Part shown: positions 33,341 through 41,859 of the stretch, in pieces
Numbering within the stretch: position 1 is the first letter of the stretch
How the letters are laid out: the number at the start of each line of letters is the position of its first letter
From: Micromonospora chokoriensis
GTDB taxonomy: Bacteria; Actinomycetota; Actinomycetes; Mycobacteriales; Micromonosporaceae
Direction: 5' to 3'
Assembly (NCBI RefSeq): GCF_900091505.1
Contig: NZ_LT607409.1
Span: forward strand, 4,216,001-4,280,000
DNA: 64,000 nt
Notes under the pieces: generated by a model
What the model saw: the letters and a program-made list of their open reading frames with translations, nothing else
What the model was told of the DNA's origin: nothing
Databases searched by the model: none
Translations under genes and position numbers: made by a program

Positions 33341-35728
33341 ATGGCGGTCTCCCGCCGCAGGTTCGTCACGTCCGTGCTGGCGGGGTCCGCCCTCACCGCC
33401 GCCTCCAGCACCGAACTGCTCGTCACCACGTCCAGCCCCGCACACGCCGCCAGCCCTCCCGGGGACGTGGTCGGCAAGGTGACGGTCGGCTACCAGGGCT
33501 GGTTCAGCGCCCCCGGCGACTCCGCGCCGATCGGCGGCTGGTGGCACTGGAGCCGCGACAGGTTCCAGCCGCCGTCGCCCGCCAACACCACCATCGTGTC
33601 CTGGCCGGACATGCGGGAGTACACCCGCCCCTATCCCACCGCGTACCCCAACCTGGGCAACGGCCAACCGGCGACCCTGTTCTCCTCCTACGACCAGCAG
33701 ACGGTCGACACCCACTTCCGGTGGATGCAGGAGTATGGCTGCGACACCGCGGCGCTGCAACGGTTCAACCCGACGGGCGACGAGGGCCCGACCCGCGACG
33801 CGATGACGCAGAAGGTGCGCTCCGCCGCCGAGCGCTACAACCGCAAGTTCTACATCATGTACGACGTCACCGACTGGTTGACGTTCCAGTCGGACATCAA
33901 GACCGACTGGACGACGAAGATGTCCGCGCACACCGCGTCCAGCGCGTACGCCCGGCAGAACGGCAAGCCGGTCGTCTGCATCTGGGGCTTCGGCTTCAGC
34001 GAGCCCAGCCGCCCCTTCACCCCGGGCCCCTGCCTGGAGGTCGTCAACTGGTTCAAGGCGCAGGGCTGCTACGTCATCGGTGGTGTCCCCACCTGGTGGC
34101 GGCAGGGCATCGAGGACTCCCGCCCCGGCTTCCTCGACGTCTACCACGCGTTCCACGCGATCTCCCCGTGGATGGTCTACCGGACCAACACGCTGGAGGG
34201 GCTCGACTCGTACTACCACAACGTCAACATCGGCGACATGGCCGACTGCGTGGCCCACGGCATCGACTACCTGCCCTGCGTCATGCCCGGCGACCTCGCC
34301 GGGGGCCACCGTCGGCACGGCGACTTCTACTGGCGGCACATCTACAACATGGTCCGGCTCGGCTCCCAGGGCCTGTACGTGTCCATGTTCGACGAGTACA
34401 ACGAGGGCAACCAGATCGCCAAGACGTCCGAGACCCAGGCCACCACCCCGGCCGGCGCGAACATCCGCGCCCTGGACGAGGACGGCGTCGCCTGCTCCGC
34501 CGACTACTACCTGCGGATCACCGCCGACGGCAGCCGGATGCTCAAGGGCCAGCTCGCGCTCACGGCCGTCCGCCCCACCCCGCCGATGGTCGGCACCCCA
34601 CCTCCGACCGGCGGCGACCTCGCGGCCGGCCGGCCCACCTCGGCCAGCAGCCAGAACGGCCCCTTCGTCGCGTCCAACGCGGTGGACTCCGACGCCGGCA
34701 GCTACTGGGAGAGCGGCGGTGGCGCGTTCCCGCACTGGTGGCAGGTCGACCTCGGCGCCAGCCAGCAGGTCGGCCGGCTCGTGGTGCGGCTCCCCGCCGG
34801 CTGGGGCGCGCGTACCCAGACCATCACCGTGCAGGGCAGCGCCGACGGCAGCTCCTTCTCGACCATCGCCGCGGCCTCCGCGTTCACCTTCGACCCGGCC
34901 ACCGGCAACACCGTCAGCCGCACGCTGACGACCACCACAGCCCGCCACATCCGGCTCAGCATCGCCGGCAACACCGGCTGGCCGGCGGGCCAGCTCGCCG
35001 CGGTCGAGGTGTACGCCGGCAGCACCGTCCCGGACAACCCGCCGACCGCCCCGAGCGGCCTCACGGTGACCGGTCGCACGTCGAGCAGCGTGTCCCTGGC
35101 CTGGACGGGATCCACCGACGACACCGGAGTGACCGGTTACCAGGTACGCCAGGGCGGCACCGTCGTCGCCACCGTCACCGGCACCACGGCGACGGTGAGC
35201 GGGCTCAGCGCCTCTACCGCGTACACGTTCACGGTCACCGCCCGCGACGCCGCCGGCAACACCTCCAGCGCCTCCAACGCGGTCACCGTCACCACTGACG
35301 CCCCTGCCAACTCGGACCTCGCCCGGGGCCGACCCACGTCGGAGAGCAGCCACGTGCAGAGCTACGGGTCGGGCAACGTCGTCGACGGTGACCCGAACAG
35401 CTACTGGGAGAGCGCCAACAACGCGTTCCCGCAGTGGGTCCAGGTCGACCTGGGTGCGACGCGCACGGTCGGACGGGTGGTGCTGAAGCTGCCGCCGTCG
35501 TCGGCGTGGGGCGCTCGGACGCAGACTCTGTCCGTGCAGGGCAGCACGGACGGGGGGAGCTTCGGCACGCTGGTCGGCTCGGCGGGGCGGACGTTCGACC
35601 CGGCCAGCGGTAACCAGGTGACGCTGACGTTCAGCGCGGCGCAGGCGCGCTACCTCCGGATCACCGTCACCGGCAACACCGGCTGGCCGGCCGGGCAACT
35701 GTCGACACTGGAGGTCTACGCCAGCTGA
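33341..35728 (+). CDS. secreted GH99/GH71-like glycoside hydrolase with two F5/8C modules and an FN3 domain
   Basis: A 795-residue exported protein. The N-terminus has a twin-arginine-type signal (SRRRFVTSVLAGSAL, cut near residue 37). Residues about 42-425 resemble the GH71/99-like domain (VTVGYQGWFSAPGD, then YGCDTAALQRFN and SMFDEYNEGNQ with candidate acidic residues). An F5/8C-type carbohydrate-binding module (about 430-560), a fibronectin III domain (about 568-655) and a second F5/8C module (about 665-795) follow. It would cut or remodel extracellular glycan. GAAGGAG precedes ATG 33341 and fixes the start over an in-frame ATG 51 bases earlier. Confidence 0.88.
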   Translation: MAVSRRRFVTSVLAGSALTAASSTELLVTTSSPAHAASPPGDVVGKVTVGYQGWFSAPGDSAPIGGWWHWSRDRFQPPSPANTTIVSWPDMREYTRPYPTAYPNLGNGQPATLFSSYDQQTVDTHFRWMQEYGCDTAALQRFNPTGDEGPTRDAMTQKVRSAAERYNRKFYIMYDVTDWLTFQSDIKTDWTTKMSAHTASSAYARQNGKPVVCIWGFGFSEPSRPFTPGPCLEVVNWFKAQGCYVIGGVPTWWRQGIEDSRPGFLDVYHAFHAISPWMVYRTNTLEGLDSYYHNVNIGDMADCVAHGIDYLPCVMPGDLAGGHRRHGDFYWRHIYNMVRLGSQGLYVSMFDEYNEGNQIAKTSETQATTPAGANIRALDEDGVACSADYYLRITADGSRMLKGQLALTAVRPTPPMVGTPPPTGGDLAAGRPTSASSQNGPFVASNAVDSDAGSYWESGGGAFPHWWQVDLGASQQVGRLVVRLPAGWGARTQTITVQGSADGSSFSTIAAASAFTFDPATGNTVSRTLTTTTARHIRLSIAGNTGWPAGQLAAVEVYAGSTVPDNPPTAPSGLTVTGRTSSSVSLAWTGSTDDTGVTGYQVRQGGTVVATVTGTTATVSGLSASTAYTFTVTARDAAGNTSSASNAVTVTTDAPANSDLARGRPTSESSHVQSYGSGNVVDGDPNSYWESANNAFPQWVQVDLGATRTVGRVVLKLPPSSAWGARTQTLSVQGSTDGGSFGTLVGSAGRTFDPASGNQVTLTFSAAQARYLRITVTGNTGWPAGQLSTLEVYAS

Positions 35729-35737
35729 CCGGGGCGC

Positions 35738-35767
35738 GGGCGGCCGCCGGGGGAGCGGCGGCCGCCC
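35738..35767 (+). terminator. intrinsic terminator hairpin after the GH99-like gene
   Basis: An 11-bp perfect stem, GGGCGGCCGCC with GGCGGCCGCCC, and an 8-nt loop 10 bases after the stop codon; no T-run. Confidence 0.75.
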
Positions 35768-36184
35768 ATCCGAAGGGCAGCACACTCCGAGGGCCAGAAC
35801 TCAAATTGGCTGGGAGTGTACTCCTGCCGCGACGAACATCGCCATGAAAGCCCCTTCGGGAATCCCGGATAGTTCCCTGCCTGCATCGAGAGGTAGGGAT
35901 TCGAACTGCTGGCCCCTTGGCCCCCTGAGATCGGCGGCCCAGTCGGGTTCGATTCGCGCCGCTGATCGACGGTCCAACGGTGGTCATCGTGTGGTGTGGT
36001 CGGTTGCTGTACTTTGCTGCTGTACCTCGCGGCCTGCGGTCATACCCCAACGAACTGCGCATGCCCCGGCTGCCCTGATCCGATCCGAGCTACAGCTAGC
36101 CAGCAAGAGGCCTTGCCTCCAGCGCCAACCCGCCGACGCTACGGGGCTGCCCAAGAGATCAGCCAGGACACGGTACCGTGGCTC
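35768..36184. other. gene-free stretch at the left edge of the low-G+C island
   Basis: About 417 bp without a convincing gene. Base composition falls here (e.g. CTCAAATTGGCTGGGAGTGTACTCC near 35800). Two short stretches look like tRNA T-loops (GATTCGAAC near 35900 and GGTTCGATTC near 35947) but no arm can be folded around them. It may be the scar of an integration site. Confidence 0.4.
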
Positions 36185-37303
36185 GTGCTTCCCAGCCTTC
36201 AGTTCAGCGAGTTTCACAAGTTCCTCGTGAGCGCTGGCGGCTTGTCTCTAGCCTCCGCCGTTGCGCTCCCCGTGCTGTTGCTGCGGTCTCAAAAAGCCGT
36301 CATGGTGACACAAAAACAGCTTGCCGATTTGAGCCCGGATTCCAGGTCTGCTGTCCTTGAGCAACAGGGGCAAGCTTTATGGGTGATCAACCATTGGCCC
36401 TACGCCTCGACAGTCCTCGCAGTGGTGGGCCTCCTCCTGATCCTCGTTGGCGGCACCGTATGGAAGAGGCGACAGGACCGCCTGAACGAGCGAGAATCCG
36501 CAGACCTGAAGTCAGTGGAGCTAGACCACGAAAAAACTAGACACGAAATTCGAGGTTTGATCCGCCAGAACAAGGAGGCCGACGAAGAGACGGTCGATGC
36601 GATCGACCAGTCTCCAGAAGCAGCAGAAATTGCTCCACCAGAGGACAGGCAGCAGGGCAGCGAGGCTGAGGAGGTGCCCAACCAGCGGCAGCCAACCAAT
36701 ACGGAAGCCCATACGATGTCGGGCGGCACTCGCGCAAACATCGAGGCGCTGCAGATCGTCAAAAAGAACGCGGGGACTAGAGAAATCCGCGGCATGGTCG
36801 CTTACATTCAAGCGCAGGAAGAAGCTTTGCTGTACTTGGAGCGTCTTTACGAGGGCAAGCTCGACTACGTCCGCGGCGTCCGGATCGGTCGAGATAGGGC
36901 AGACTTTATCGTCACCTCCGATACCGATGAAATGCCAAACTTGGCCGTAGATGTCGCCCCCCTCAGCGGCCTGAGCTCCACTGCCGTACGTAGGCGAGTC
37001 TCCCAGGCAATCGATTGGGCGCAGGGCGCAAGCTACGCGACTCAGAAGGAGTTCAGCGGGCCCTTCCGCCCGGTTATCTTCTTCATTTCGCCTGACCTGC
37101 AGAATTCAAGGCTTCGTAATGTCGCCTTTCAGGAAATCGAACGAGCATTGGATCGACGCGACTTGGCGGATGTAGTCCCACCCATGACGATCATCCTGGT
37201 TAGGTCTGATGGGTTCGACACGCTGCCTCTGGACAAGTCCCTGTTCACGGGTCCGACACCAACTTTCTTGCAGTGGACCGCCGCCTCGCAAACTGCCCTC
37301 TAA
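36185..37303 (+). CDS. uncharacterised two-TM protein with C-terminal soluble domain
   Basis: A 372-residue protein I cannot name. There are two hydrophobic helices (about 15-34 and 72-92) with a short loop between them, then a charged coiled-coil-like linker (about 95-190, Glu/Arg/Gln-rich) and a soluble domain (about 195-372) with YVRGVRIGRDRADFIV, MPNLAVDVAPLSG and FRPVIFFISPD. The strand pattern and acidic residues recall nuclease-like or sensor folds, but nothing decisive is visible. GTG 36185 is chosen because the hydrophobic start follows directly. Low G+C and its place beside the TIR gene suggest transfer and a possible defence role (inference). Its stop overlaps that of a transposase remnant on the other strand. 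Confidence 0.65.
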   Translation: MLPSLQFSEFHKFLVSAGGLSLASAVALPVLLLRSQKAVMVTQKQLADLSPDSRSAVLEQQGQALWVINHWPYASTVLAVVGLLLILVGGTVWKRRQDRLNERESADLKSVELDHEKTRHEIRGLIRQNKEADEETVDAIDQSPEAAEIAPPEDRQQGSEAEEVPNQRQPTNTEAHTMSGGTRANIEALQIVKKNAGTREIRGMVAYIQAQEEALLYLERLYEGKLDYVRGVRIGRDRADFIVTSDTDEMPNLAVDVAPLSGLSSTAVRRRVSQAIDWAQGASYATQKEFSGPFRPVIFFISPDLQNSRLRNVAFQEIERALDRRDLADVVPPMTIILVRSDGFDTLPLDKSLFTGPTPTFLQWTAASQTAL

Positions 37304-37473
37304 TTCCTGTCTCGTAGATCTTGGTGGTCGGTGACGGGGCGTAGCCAGTCAAGGGTTTCGACCAGGTCGAGGATGGCCTGAAAGTGGGAGCCGAGCTTGT
37401 CGTAACGGGTGGCGAGGCCGCGCCAGTGTTTGCGTCGGTTGAAGCCCTGTTCGACCTGGTACCTCGTTCCAAC
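37300..37473 (-). pseudogene. IS5-family transposase C-terminal remnant
   Basis: Only the last ~55 codons of an IS5-type DDE transposase remain: YQVEQGFNRRKHWRGLATRYDKLG, given here only as the region 37462-37391, followed by a short helix and a TAG at 37302-37300. The ATRYDKL motif and the E-x-G/C context match the intact element at 47 kb, but the rest differs, so this is another IS group. It marks past transposition inside the low-G+C island. Confidence 0.75.
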
Positions 37474-37687
37474 AGTAGTACAGCGAGGATCTCGGACCGG
37501 GCAGGGAGTCGACGGTCGAGAGTCGGGCGCCTAGGAGCGGTCGTGCGGCCGACATGGACGATCCACGAGGCACTTCCGCGCCTACTTCTTCGCGAACTAC
37601 GCGAAATCCGCAAATCGGCCGCCGGATGTACCGCGAAACTTGTCCGTAATGCCGGAGAGCACATGCCGGTTATGAAATGCTCAGGCG
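37474..37687. other. no gene seen between transposase remnant and TIR leader
   Basis: About 214 bp of mixed composition with no frame showing family similarity. Probably debris of mobile DNA plus the promoter of the TIR gene. Confidence 0.4.
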
Positions 37688-37789
37688 ATGACCAGAACAC
37701 CGAAGACCCTAGACCTCTGGCTGAACCTCAAGATCACAGACGGCATGGGTGCCCGGGATTCCAACGGCACCAAGCGCAAGGTGATTTAG
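37688..37789 (+). CDS. possible 33-residue leader peptide before the TIR gene
   Basis: ATG 37688 opens a 33-codon frame (starting MTRTPKTLDLWLNL, ending TKRKVI) whose TAG lies one base before the TIR-gene ATG. The tight spacing could give translational coupling, since no good ribosome binding site for the TIR gene is seen outside this frame. It may instead be the tail of a truncated gene or chance. Confidence 0.3.
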   Translation: MTRTPKTLDLWLNLKITDGMGARDSNGTKRKVI

Positions 37790-37790
37790 A

Positions 37791-39611
37791 ATGGAAATTC
37801 GGCGTTACCGCGAGGAACTCCGAAACTCCTTCGACGAGACTTTGCGGTCTCTGCGCATGCAGGCGGAAAACCTGAGTGGCCTTGGGGCAGGTCCTCAGCC
37901 GGAGGCGGGCATCCGGCTACGGCAAGCATTCCTGCGTTGGCACGACGACGTCGAACAGTTCTTGCTGACGCACGTGGAGAGTGCTCCCGAGCTTCCGATG
38001 TCTATGCGCTACCGAGCTCTGCTGGAGGATACTGTACCTGCGGACCAAATGTACCGTGTTATGAACGCTGAAAGGCAGCGCATCCTCATCCAGCTTTCAA
38101 CGGTGGAACAGCAAGTAGCATCGCAGCTGGCTGAGCAGATCGGACCGCAGGATTCTACTGCGCCGCCCGCGGTGGTACACGCCGACGTGCCGCCGCTTGT
38201 TTTCATCAGCCACTCAAGTGAAGACAAGGCACGATTTGTGGTTCCGCTCGCCGAAAAGCTGCGGGCGAGCGGCGTGAACGCATGGCTCGACCGATGGGAG
38301 ATGCTGCCTGGCGACAGCTTGGTGAATCGGATCTTCGAAGAGGGTATCGGCAGGGCGCGTGCCATTATTGCCGTTATCTCGAAGAATAGTTCGGCAAGCA
38401 AGTGGGTCCGCGAGGAACTTAGTGCCGCGACGATTCGCCGAATTGGTGGTACGTCGCGGCTCATCGTCGTTCGCCTCGACCAGGCCGACATGCCTCCGGC
38501 ACTTCAGGGAATCGTATGGGAGGACATCGACCCCGAAGGCGAATGGGAAGCGGGGCTAGAGAGGGTGCTCCGGGCCATTTTCGAGGTGCCAGCAAGGCCT
38601 CCGCTGGGGCCGCCGCCCGCCTTCGTGAGGCAGGCGCTTGGCACTCCGTACAGCGAGAGTCCTGGGACTAGTGTTGATTTGGCCCAGGCCGCAGCCTCGA
38701 CTGGCCCTACGATTTCGCAGGACTCCGCCCTTGCGATTGTTAAGCTCGGCATTTCTGACGACTCCTATAAGATCCGCATGGAAGAGGCAGTCAAAGGCCT
38801 GACTGATGCGACGATCTCAATGCTAAGTCGCGACAACTACCCTTGGTCAATGGAGCAGGTTGCCGAAGACAGAGTGCTGGAACTACTGCAAGAGCGCCTT
38901 GCTTCTTTTGATCATGACACCACGGAACTGGCCGCCACTTTGGCAACCGGGATCTACTTCGGCGCTGCCAAGCATGACAACATCTGGAGCCGCTCTATTA
39001 GCCGTGTCACCACAGCCATCTGGAACGACCATCCCTCCAGCTGGAACGGCTTCTGGGCTAATGCTGCCAGGTACCCCTCGCTGCGCCTTTTCTATGCCGC
39101 TGGGGTCGCAGCGGTAGCCTCTACGCGAGAGCACCTGATCGAAAAGATGATGGGGATGGGCCCCTTCGAAATTGTGGGACGAGAAGAGCAGGAGTTGTGG
39201 CAGGTTATATACCCTAACCTCGTAATTCGAGACGAGGAAATGAAACTTCTTCCAAAGTGGGAGGGCACCCGCTACTACCATTCACTGTCGAAGCACCTCC
39301 GCACTTCAACTTGTCACGCGTTCGATGAACTGCTTGATGATGCTGAATTTGCAAGAGCCTTCGAACGTTTTGAGTACCTTCGCAGCCTACTTGAGATAGA
39401 CAAAAGTGGATACTCGGCCCTAGGTGAATACTCGTGGTACGTTGCCCACCGGCGGTCGAAGGTCCACGATCGGGTCCGAAAGGATATTGAGGCCGCAAGG
39501 CAGGACTGGCCTCTGGTTAAGGCGGGTGCATTCAAGGGCGACTATAATCAGGCGATTCGAGCCACTGAAATACTCTTTGAGCAGTTGAGTAGCAGAAGCT
39601 ACTGGGCCTAG
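37791..39611 (+). CDS. TIR-domain protein with large C-terminal domain (putative NADase effector)
   Basis: A 606-residue protein. Residues 1-130 are helical. The TIR domain spans about 135-265: box 1 LVFISHSSEDKARF, WEMLPGDSL, AIIAVISKNSSAS and KWVREEL. Glu209 in the last motif aligns with the catalytic Glu of SARM1-type NADases. The C-terminal ~330 residues resemble nothing I recognise and may sense the trigger. Bacterial TIR proteins of this build act in anti-phage abortive responses by degrading NAD+ or making signal nucleotides. Low G+C and codon use unlike the neighbourhood indicate transfer. The two-TM gene upstream is a possible partner. Confidence 0.82.
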   Translation: MEIRRYREELRNSFDETLRSLRMQAENLSGLGAGPQPEAGIRLRQAFLRWHDDVEQFLLTHVESAPELPMSMRYRALLEDTVPADQMYRVMNAERQRILIQLSTVEQQVASQLAEQIGPQDSTAPPAVVHADVPPLVFISHSSEDKARFVVPLAEKLRASGVNAWLDRWEMLPGDSLVNRIFEEGIGRARAIIAVISKNSSASKWVREELSAATIRRIGGTSRLIVVRLDQADMPPALQGIVWEDIDPEGEWEAGLERVLRAIFEVPARPPLGPPPAFVRQALGTPYSESPGTSVDLAQAAASTGPTISQDSALAIVKLGISDDSYKIRMEEAVKGLTDATISMLSRDNYPWSMEQVAEDRVLELLQERLASFDHDTTELAATLATGIYFGAAKHDNIWSRSISRVTTAIWNDHPSSWNGFWANAARYPSLRLFYAAGVAAVASTREHLIEKMMGMGPFEIVGREEQELWQVIYPNLVIRDEEMKLLPKWEGTRYYHSLSKHLRTSTCHAFDELLDDAEFARAFERFEYLRSLLEIDKSGYSALGEYSWYVAHRRSKVHDRVRKDIEAARQDWPLVKAGAFKGDYNQAIRATEILFEQLSSRSYWA

Positions 39612-39689
39612 AACCGAGGTCGGGGTGGCCCCTGCTACCCAAAGCAAGTGCTACCCCAACCACTCCTTTCCATACTTCGCCTGCCCTCG

Positions 39690-39695
39690 TATGCT
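39690..39695 (+). promoter_or_regulatory. probable -10 box of a leaderless promoter
   Basis: TATGCT lies six bases before GTG 39702, the start that best fits the HD family. No ribosome binding site precedes that GTG. Confidence 0.4.
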
Positions 39696-39701
39696 TATCG
39701 A

Positions 39702-40256
39702 GTGTTCACGTTGAGAGAACGAGCAGCGAGAGCCGCAGAGGAGCAACTTGCCGCAAGTCTCCCTCGGCGGTGGCGACATGTTCAGGGTGTCGCTGCCAAA
39801 GCGACCTTGATCCGTGCTTTCGTTGGAGAAGACGCTGAACTTCTGGTGGCTGCGGCTTGGCTCCACGACGTCGGCTACGCACCCGATGTCGTTGAAACCG
39901 GATTTCACTCCCTGGACGGTGCGCGATGGTTGCTGCGTTCTGGCTTCAGCATTCGTTTAGCTGCGCTGGTGGCCCATCATTCCTGCGCTTCATATGAGGC
40001 CAGCGAACGCGGCTTGGGCGACATTCTATCGGCTGAGTTCCCGTTTGAGGAATCTCCGACATCGGATGCGCTCTGGTTCGCGGACATGACGTCCGGCCCA
40101 GACGGCCAGGACCTAACCGTCGAGGAACGCCTAATCGAGATCCGTGAACGCTATGGCCCGGAGGATTTGGTGACACGGTTTTGGCTGAGGGCGGAGGCGT
40201 CGCTGCTGGCGGCCGTTAATCGGACCCAATCCCGGTTGAGGGCTCACCCGATGTAG
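39702..40256 (+). CDS. HD-domain phosphohydrolase
   Basis: A 184-residue soluble metal-dependent phosphohydrolase of the HD superfamily. The metal-binding residues are His in RRWRHVQGVA, the HD pair in AAWLHDVGYAPD and the downstream His residues in GFHSLDGARWL and VAHHSCA; WFADMTSGPDG provides the final Asp. Actinobacterial homologues are common and their substrates (nucleotides or signalling phosphates) are unknown. A GTG at 39648 would add 18 residues, but the family start and a leaderless -10 box favour GTG 39702. It sits at the right edge of the low-G+C island and converges with the NUDIX gene (13-bp overlap). Confidence 0.82.
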   Translation: MFTLRERAARAAEEQLAASLPRRWRHVQGVAAKATLIRAFVGEDAELLVAAAWLHDVGYAPDVVETGFHSLDGARWLLRSGFSIRLAALVAHHSCASYEASERGLGDILSAEFPFEESPTSDALWFADMTSGPDGQDLTVEERLIEIRERYGPEDLVTRFWLRAEASLLAAVNRTQSRLRAHPM

Positions 40257-40714
40257 GGAGCACTGAACGGCTCAAAACCATGATCAATGCGTAGCCGCAT
40301 CGAAGGATGGATTGGGAGGCCATCCAACTCATCCCGTCGCGTCCATCGCACAGCCGACGACTCGTCGCTGATTCGCGGCTTTCCTGCGATGTACCGACCC
40401 CGGAAGCAGATCGAGAACTGCTGCCGTACCTCACCGTTGCTGTACTCCATCACGTGGCTCGGGTTGGTGTAGATGCCGACCACGCCAGTCACCTCGACCT
40501 CGACGCCGGTCTCCTCGCGCGTCTCCCGCATCGCCGTCTCGGAGATGTACTCGCCGAAGTCCTGGGCGCCGCCGGGCAGCGCCCAGAGGCCGTTGTCGGT
40601 CCGCTGGATGAGCAACACCCGCCCCTGCTCGTCCTGGACGAAGGCGGTCACAGCTACGACGATGCTGTTCGGCTTTGGGGCATTCGGGTTGTTGAAGTGG
40701 TCGATCCGGGCCAT
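40244..40714 (-). CDS. NUDIX hydrolase
   Basis: A 156-residue NUDIX enzyme that would hydrolyse a nucleoside diphosphate derivative. The full NUDIX box is present, from GGAQDFGEYISETAMRE to TREETGVEV (G-x5-E-x7-REUxEExGU). The substrate cannot be read from sequence. It lies 27 bp after the XRE/DUF5919-type regulator gene in the same direction, a pairing seen in other actinomycetes, so the two probably work together. Confidence 0.93.
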   Translation of the reverse strand: MARIDHFNNPNAPKPNSIVVAVTAFVQDEQGRVLLIQRTDNGLWALPGGAQDFGEYISETAMRETREETGVEVEVTGVVGIYTNPSHVMEYSNGEVRQQFSICFRGRYIAGKPRISDESSAVRWTRRDELDGLPIHPSMRLRIDHGFEPFSAPYIG

Positions 40715-40741
40715 GACTCTAGCCTCTCAGCGGCGGGCGGC

Positions 40742-41491
40742 TCAGTGTTCAGGCCAGACGGCTCGCTTCTTGCCGAGGACTCGGTTGAAGCTGGCGACGT
40801 AGCTGTCGAACAGGTCGCCGCCACCGAGGCGGCGCAGGTGCAGCACTGGCGCGTACGCGGCCGGCGTGCCGTAGAGGTGGGTGTTGACCAGCATCTCGTC
40901 ATCGAAGCGGTAGATGGAGTTGTAGAGGATCGTGTCGTGGTAGTAGATCCCGACGTTGTCCAAGTCCCGTAGGTCCTTGTAGAACGCCAACGCGTTCAGA
41001 ATCTTGTTGGACATCGCTGGGCCGATGCCCTCGGCGTCCCCCCGCTCGGCGATGTGCTCGCCGTCCGGGTCGCCGAATAGCAACTCCACCTGCGCCCCGG
41101 CCAACGCCTTCTCGCGGAGCGTCGCGATCCAGCGGTGGTTGAACTCGGGCAGGAACAGTCCTCCGTAGACCAGGACGCCGACCTGTCGGGTGGCCTGCTC
41201 CAGGAGTCGCTGCCAGAGGTCGGTGGGAACCGCTCCGCGGCGAGGGTAGATGTGGACGAGTTCCGACTGGCTGATCTGCACGGCTCGCTGCGTCGGAAGC
41301 GCGTCCGGCCAGAGGTACGACTCACTCTCGTTCAGCAAGTCGGCAATGGTGTGGCGATAGCGCGGGTACGGGTTGCGGGTCTGCGTCACCCACCGCTCGA
41401 CAGTCTTCGGGTCGACACCGAGCTTTTCGGCCAGCGCCGATGCCGTCAGACCGTTCTTGAGCATGCCGTTGCGAAGACGGTCGTTCGGCAT
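40742..41491 (-). CDS. XRE-family regulator with C-terminal DUF5919-like domain
   Basis: A 249-residue protein. The N-terminal helix-turn-helix (residues about 5-55, LTASALAEKLGVDPKTVERWVTQ) is followed by a linker and a domain (about 85-245) with VGVLVYGGLFLPEFNHRW, VELLFGDPDGEHI and YRFDDEMLVNTHLYGTPA. The latter recalls the phospholipase D-like fold, but without clear HKD motifs. It probably senses a small molecule and controls itself and the NUDIX gene downstream. A clear frame starts at ATG 41491. Confidence 0.85.
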   Translation of the reverse strand: MPNDRLRNGMLKNGLTASALAEKLGVDPKTVERWVTQTRNPYPRYRHTIADLLNESESYLWPDALPTQRAVQISQSELVHIYPRRGAVPTDLWQRLLEQATRQVGVLVYGGLFLPEFNHRWIATLREKALAGAQVELLFGDPDGEHIAERGDAEGIGPAMSNKILNALAFYKDLRDLDNVGIYYHDTILYNSIYRFDDEMLVNTHLYGTPAAYAPVLHLRRLGGGDLFDSYVASFNRVLGKKRAVWPEH

Positions 41492-41697
41492 CGCGTCTCC
41501 TGCTCAGTGGCTTGGGGGACGGCATGGGGACGAATCAGCCTAGCAAGGATGTCCCCAGTCGTCCGTGACTCGCGGTGAAGTTGTCACTACCAATCGGCGG
41601 AGCCTGGTTCCGCAGGAGAGGTCATCCAGACAGGACGCGAGAGCCCTCGCCGAAGCTCGGCGAGTCCAAGCGTCGGCACCGGCTGACGGAGGTGGGC

Positions 41698-41859
41698 ATG
41701 CAAAACGACGGGTCGACGAACAAGCTTGAGCAGTCCGAGGCGGCCGAGCGGGAGGCTGCCAAACAGCGCCTCCTCGCCCAGGCCGAGTCGGAGCGCGTAC
41801 CGGTAGAGGAGACGACCCGTGCGGTCCCGGACCGGCGGTGGCGGCGTGAGCAGCGATGA
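41698..41859 (+). CDS. small charged hypothetical protein (53 aa)
   Basis: A 53-residue, highly charged, helical protein rich in Glu, Arg, Lys and Gln. A GGAGG box lies 5 bases before ATG 41698, which makes translation likely. Its stop overlaps the start of the following HTH regulator by 14 bp, suggesting coupled translation. It has no recognisable domain; it could be a small partner of the regulator. Confidence 0.5.
   Translation: MQNDGSTNKLEQSEAAEREAAKQRLLAQAESERVPVEETTRAVPDRRWRREQR

Noticed and set aside
33254..35785. An 843-codon minus-strand frame opposite the GH99-like gene
   Set aside because: Low-complexity Arg/Gly/Val composition typical of antisense frames in high-G+C DNA; the forward gene has clear domains and a signal peptide.
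35890..35960. Two tRNA T-loop-like stretches (GATTCGAAC and GGTTCGATTC) that might be a tRNA gene or att site
   Set aside because: The flanking bases do not form the five-pair T stem and no acceptor or anticodon arm can be drawn, so no tRNA is called.
37384..37875. A 163-codon forward frame between the two-TM gene and the TIR gene
   Set aside because: It crosses the antisense of a transposase remnant and runs into the TIR gene in another frame; no similarity is seen.
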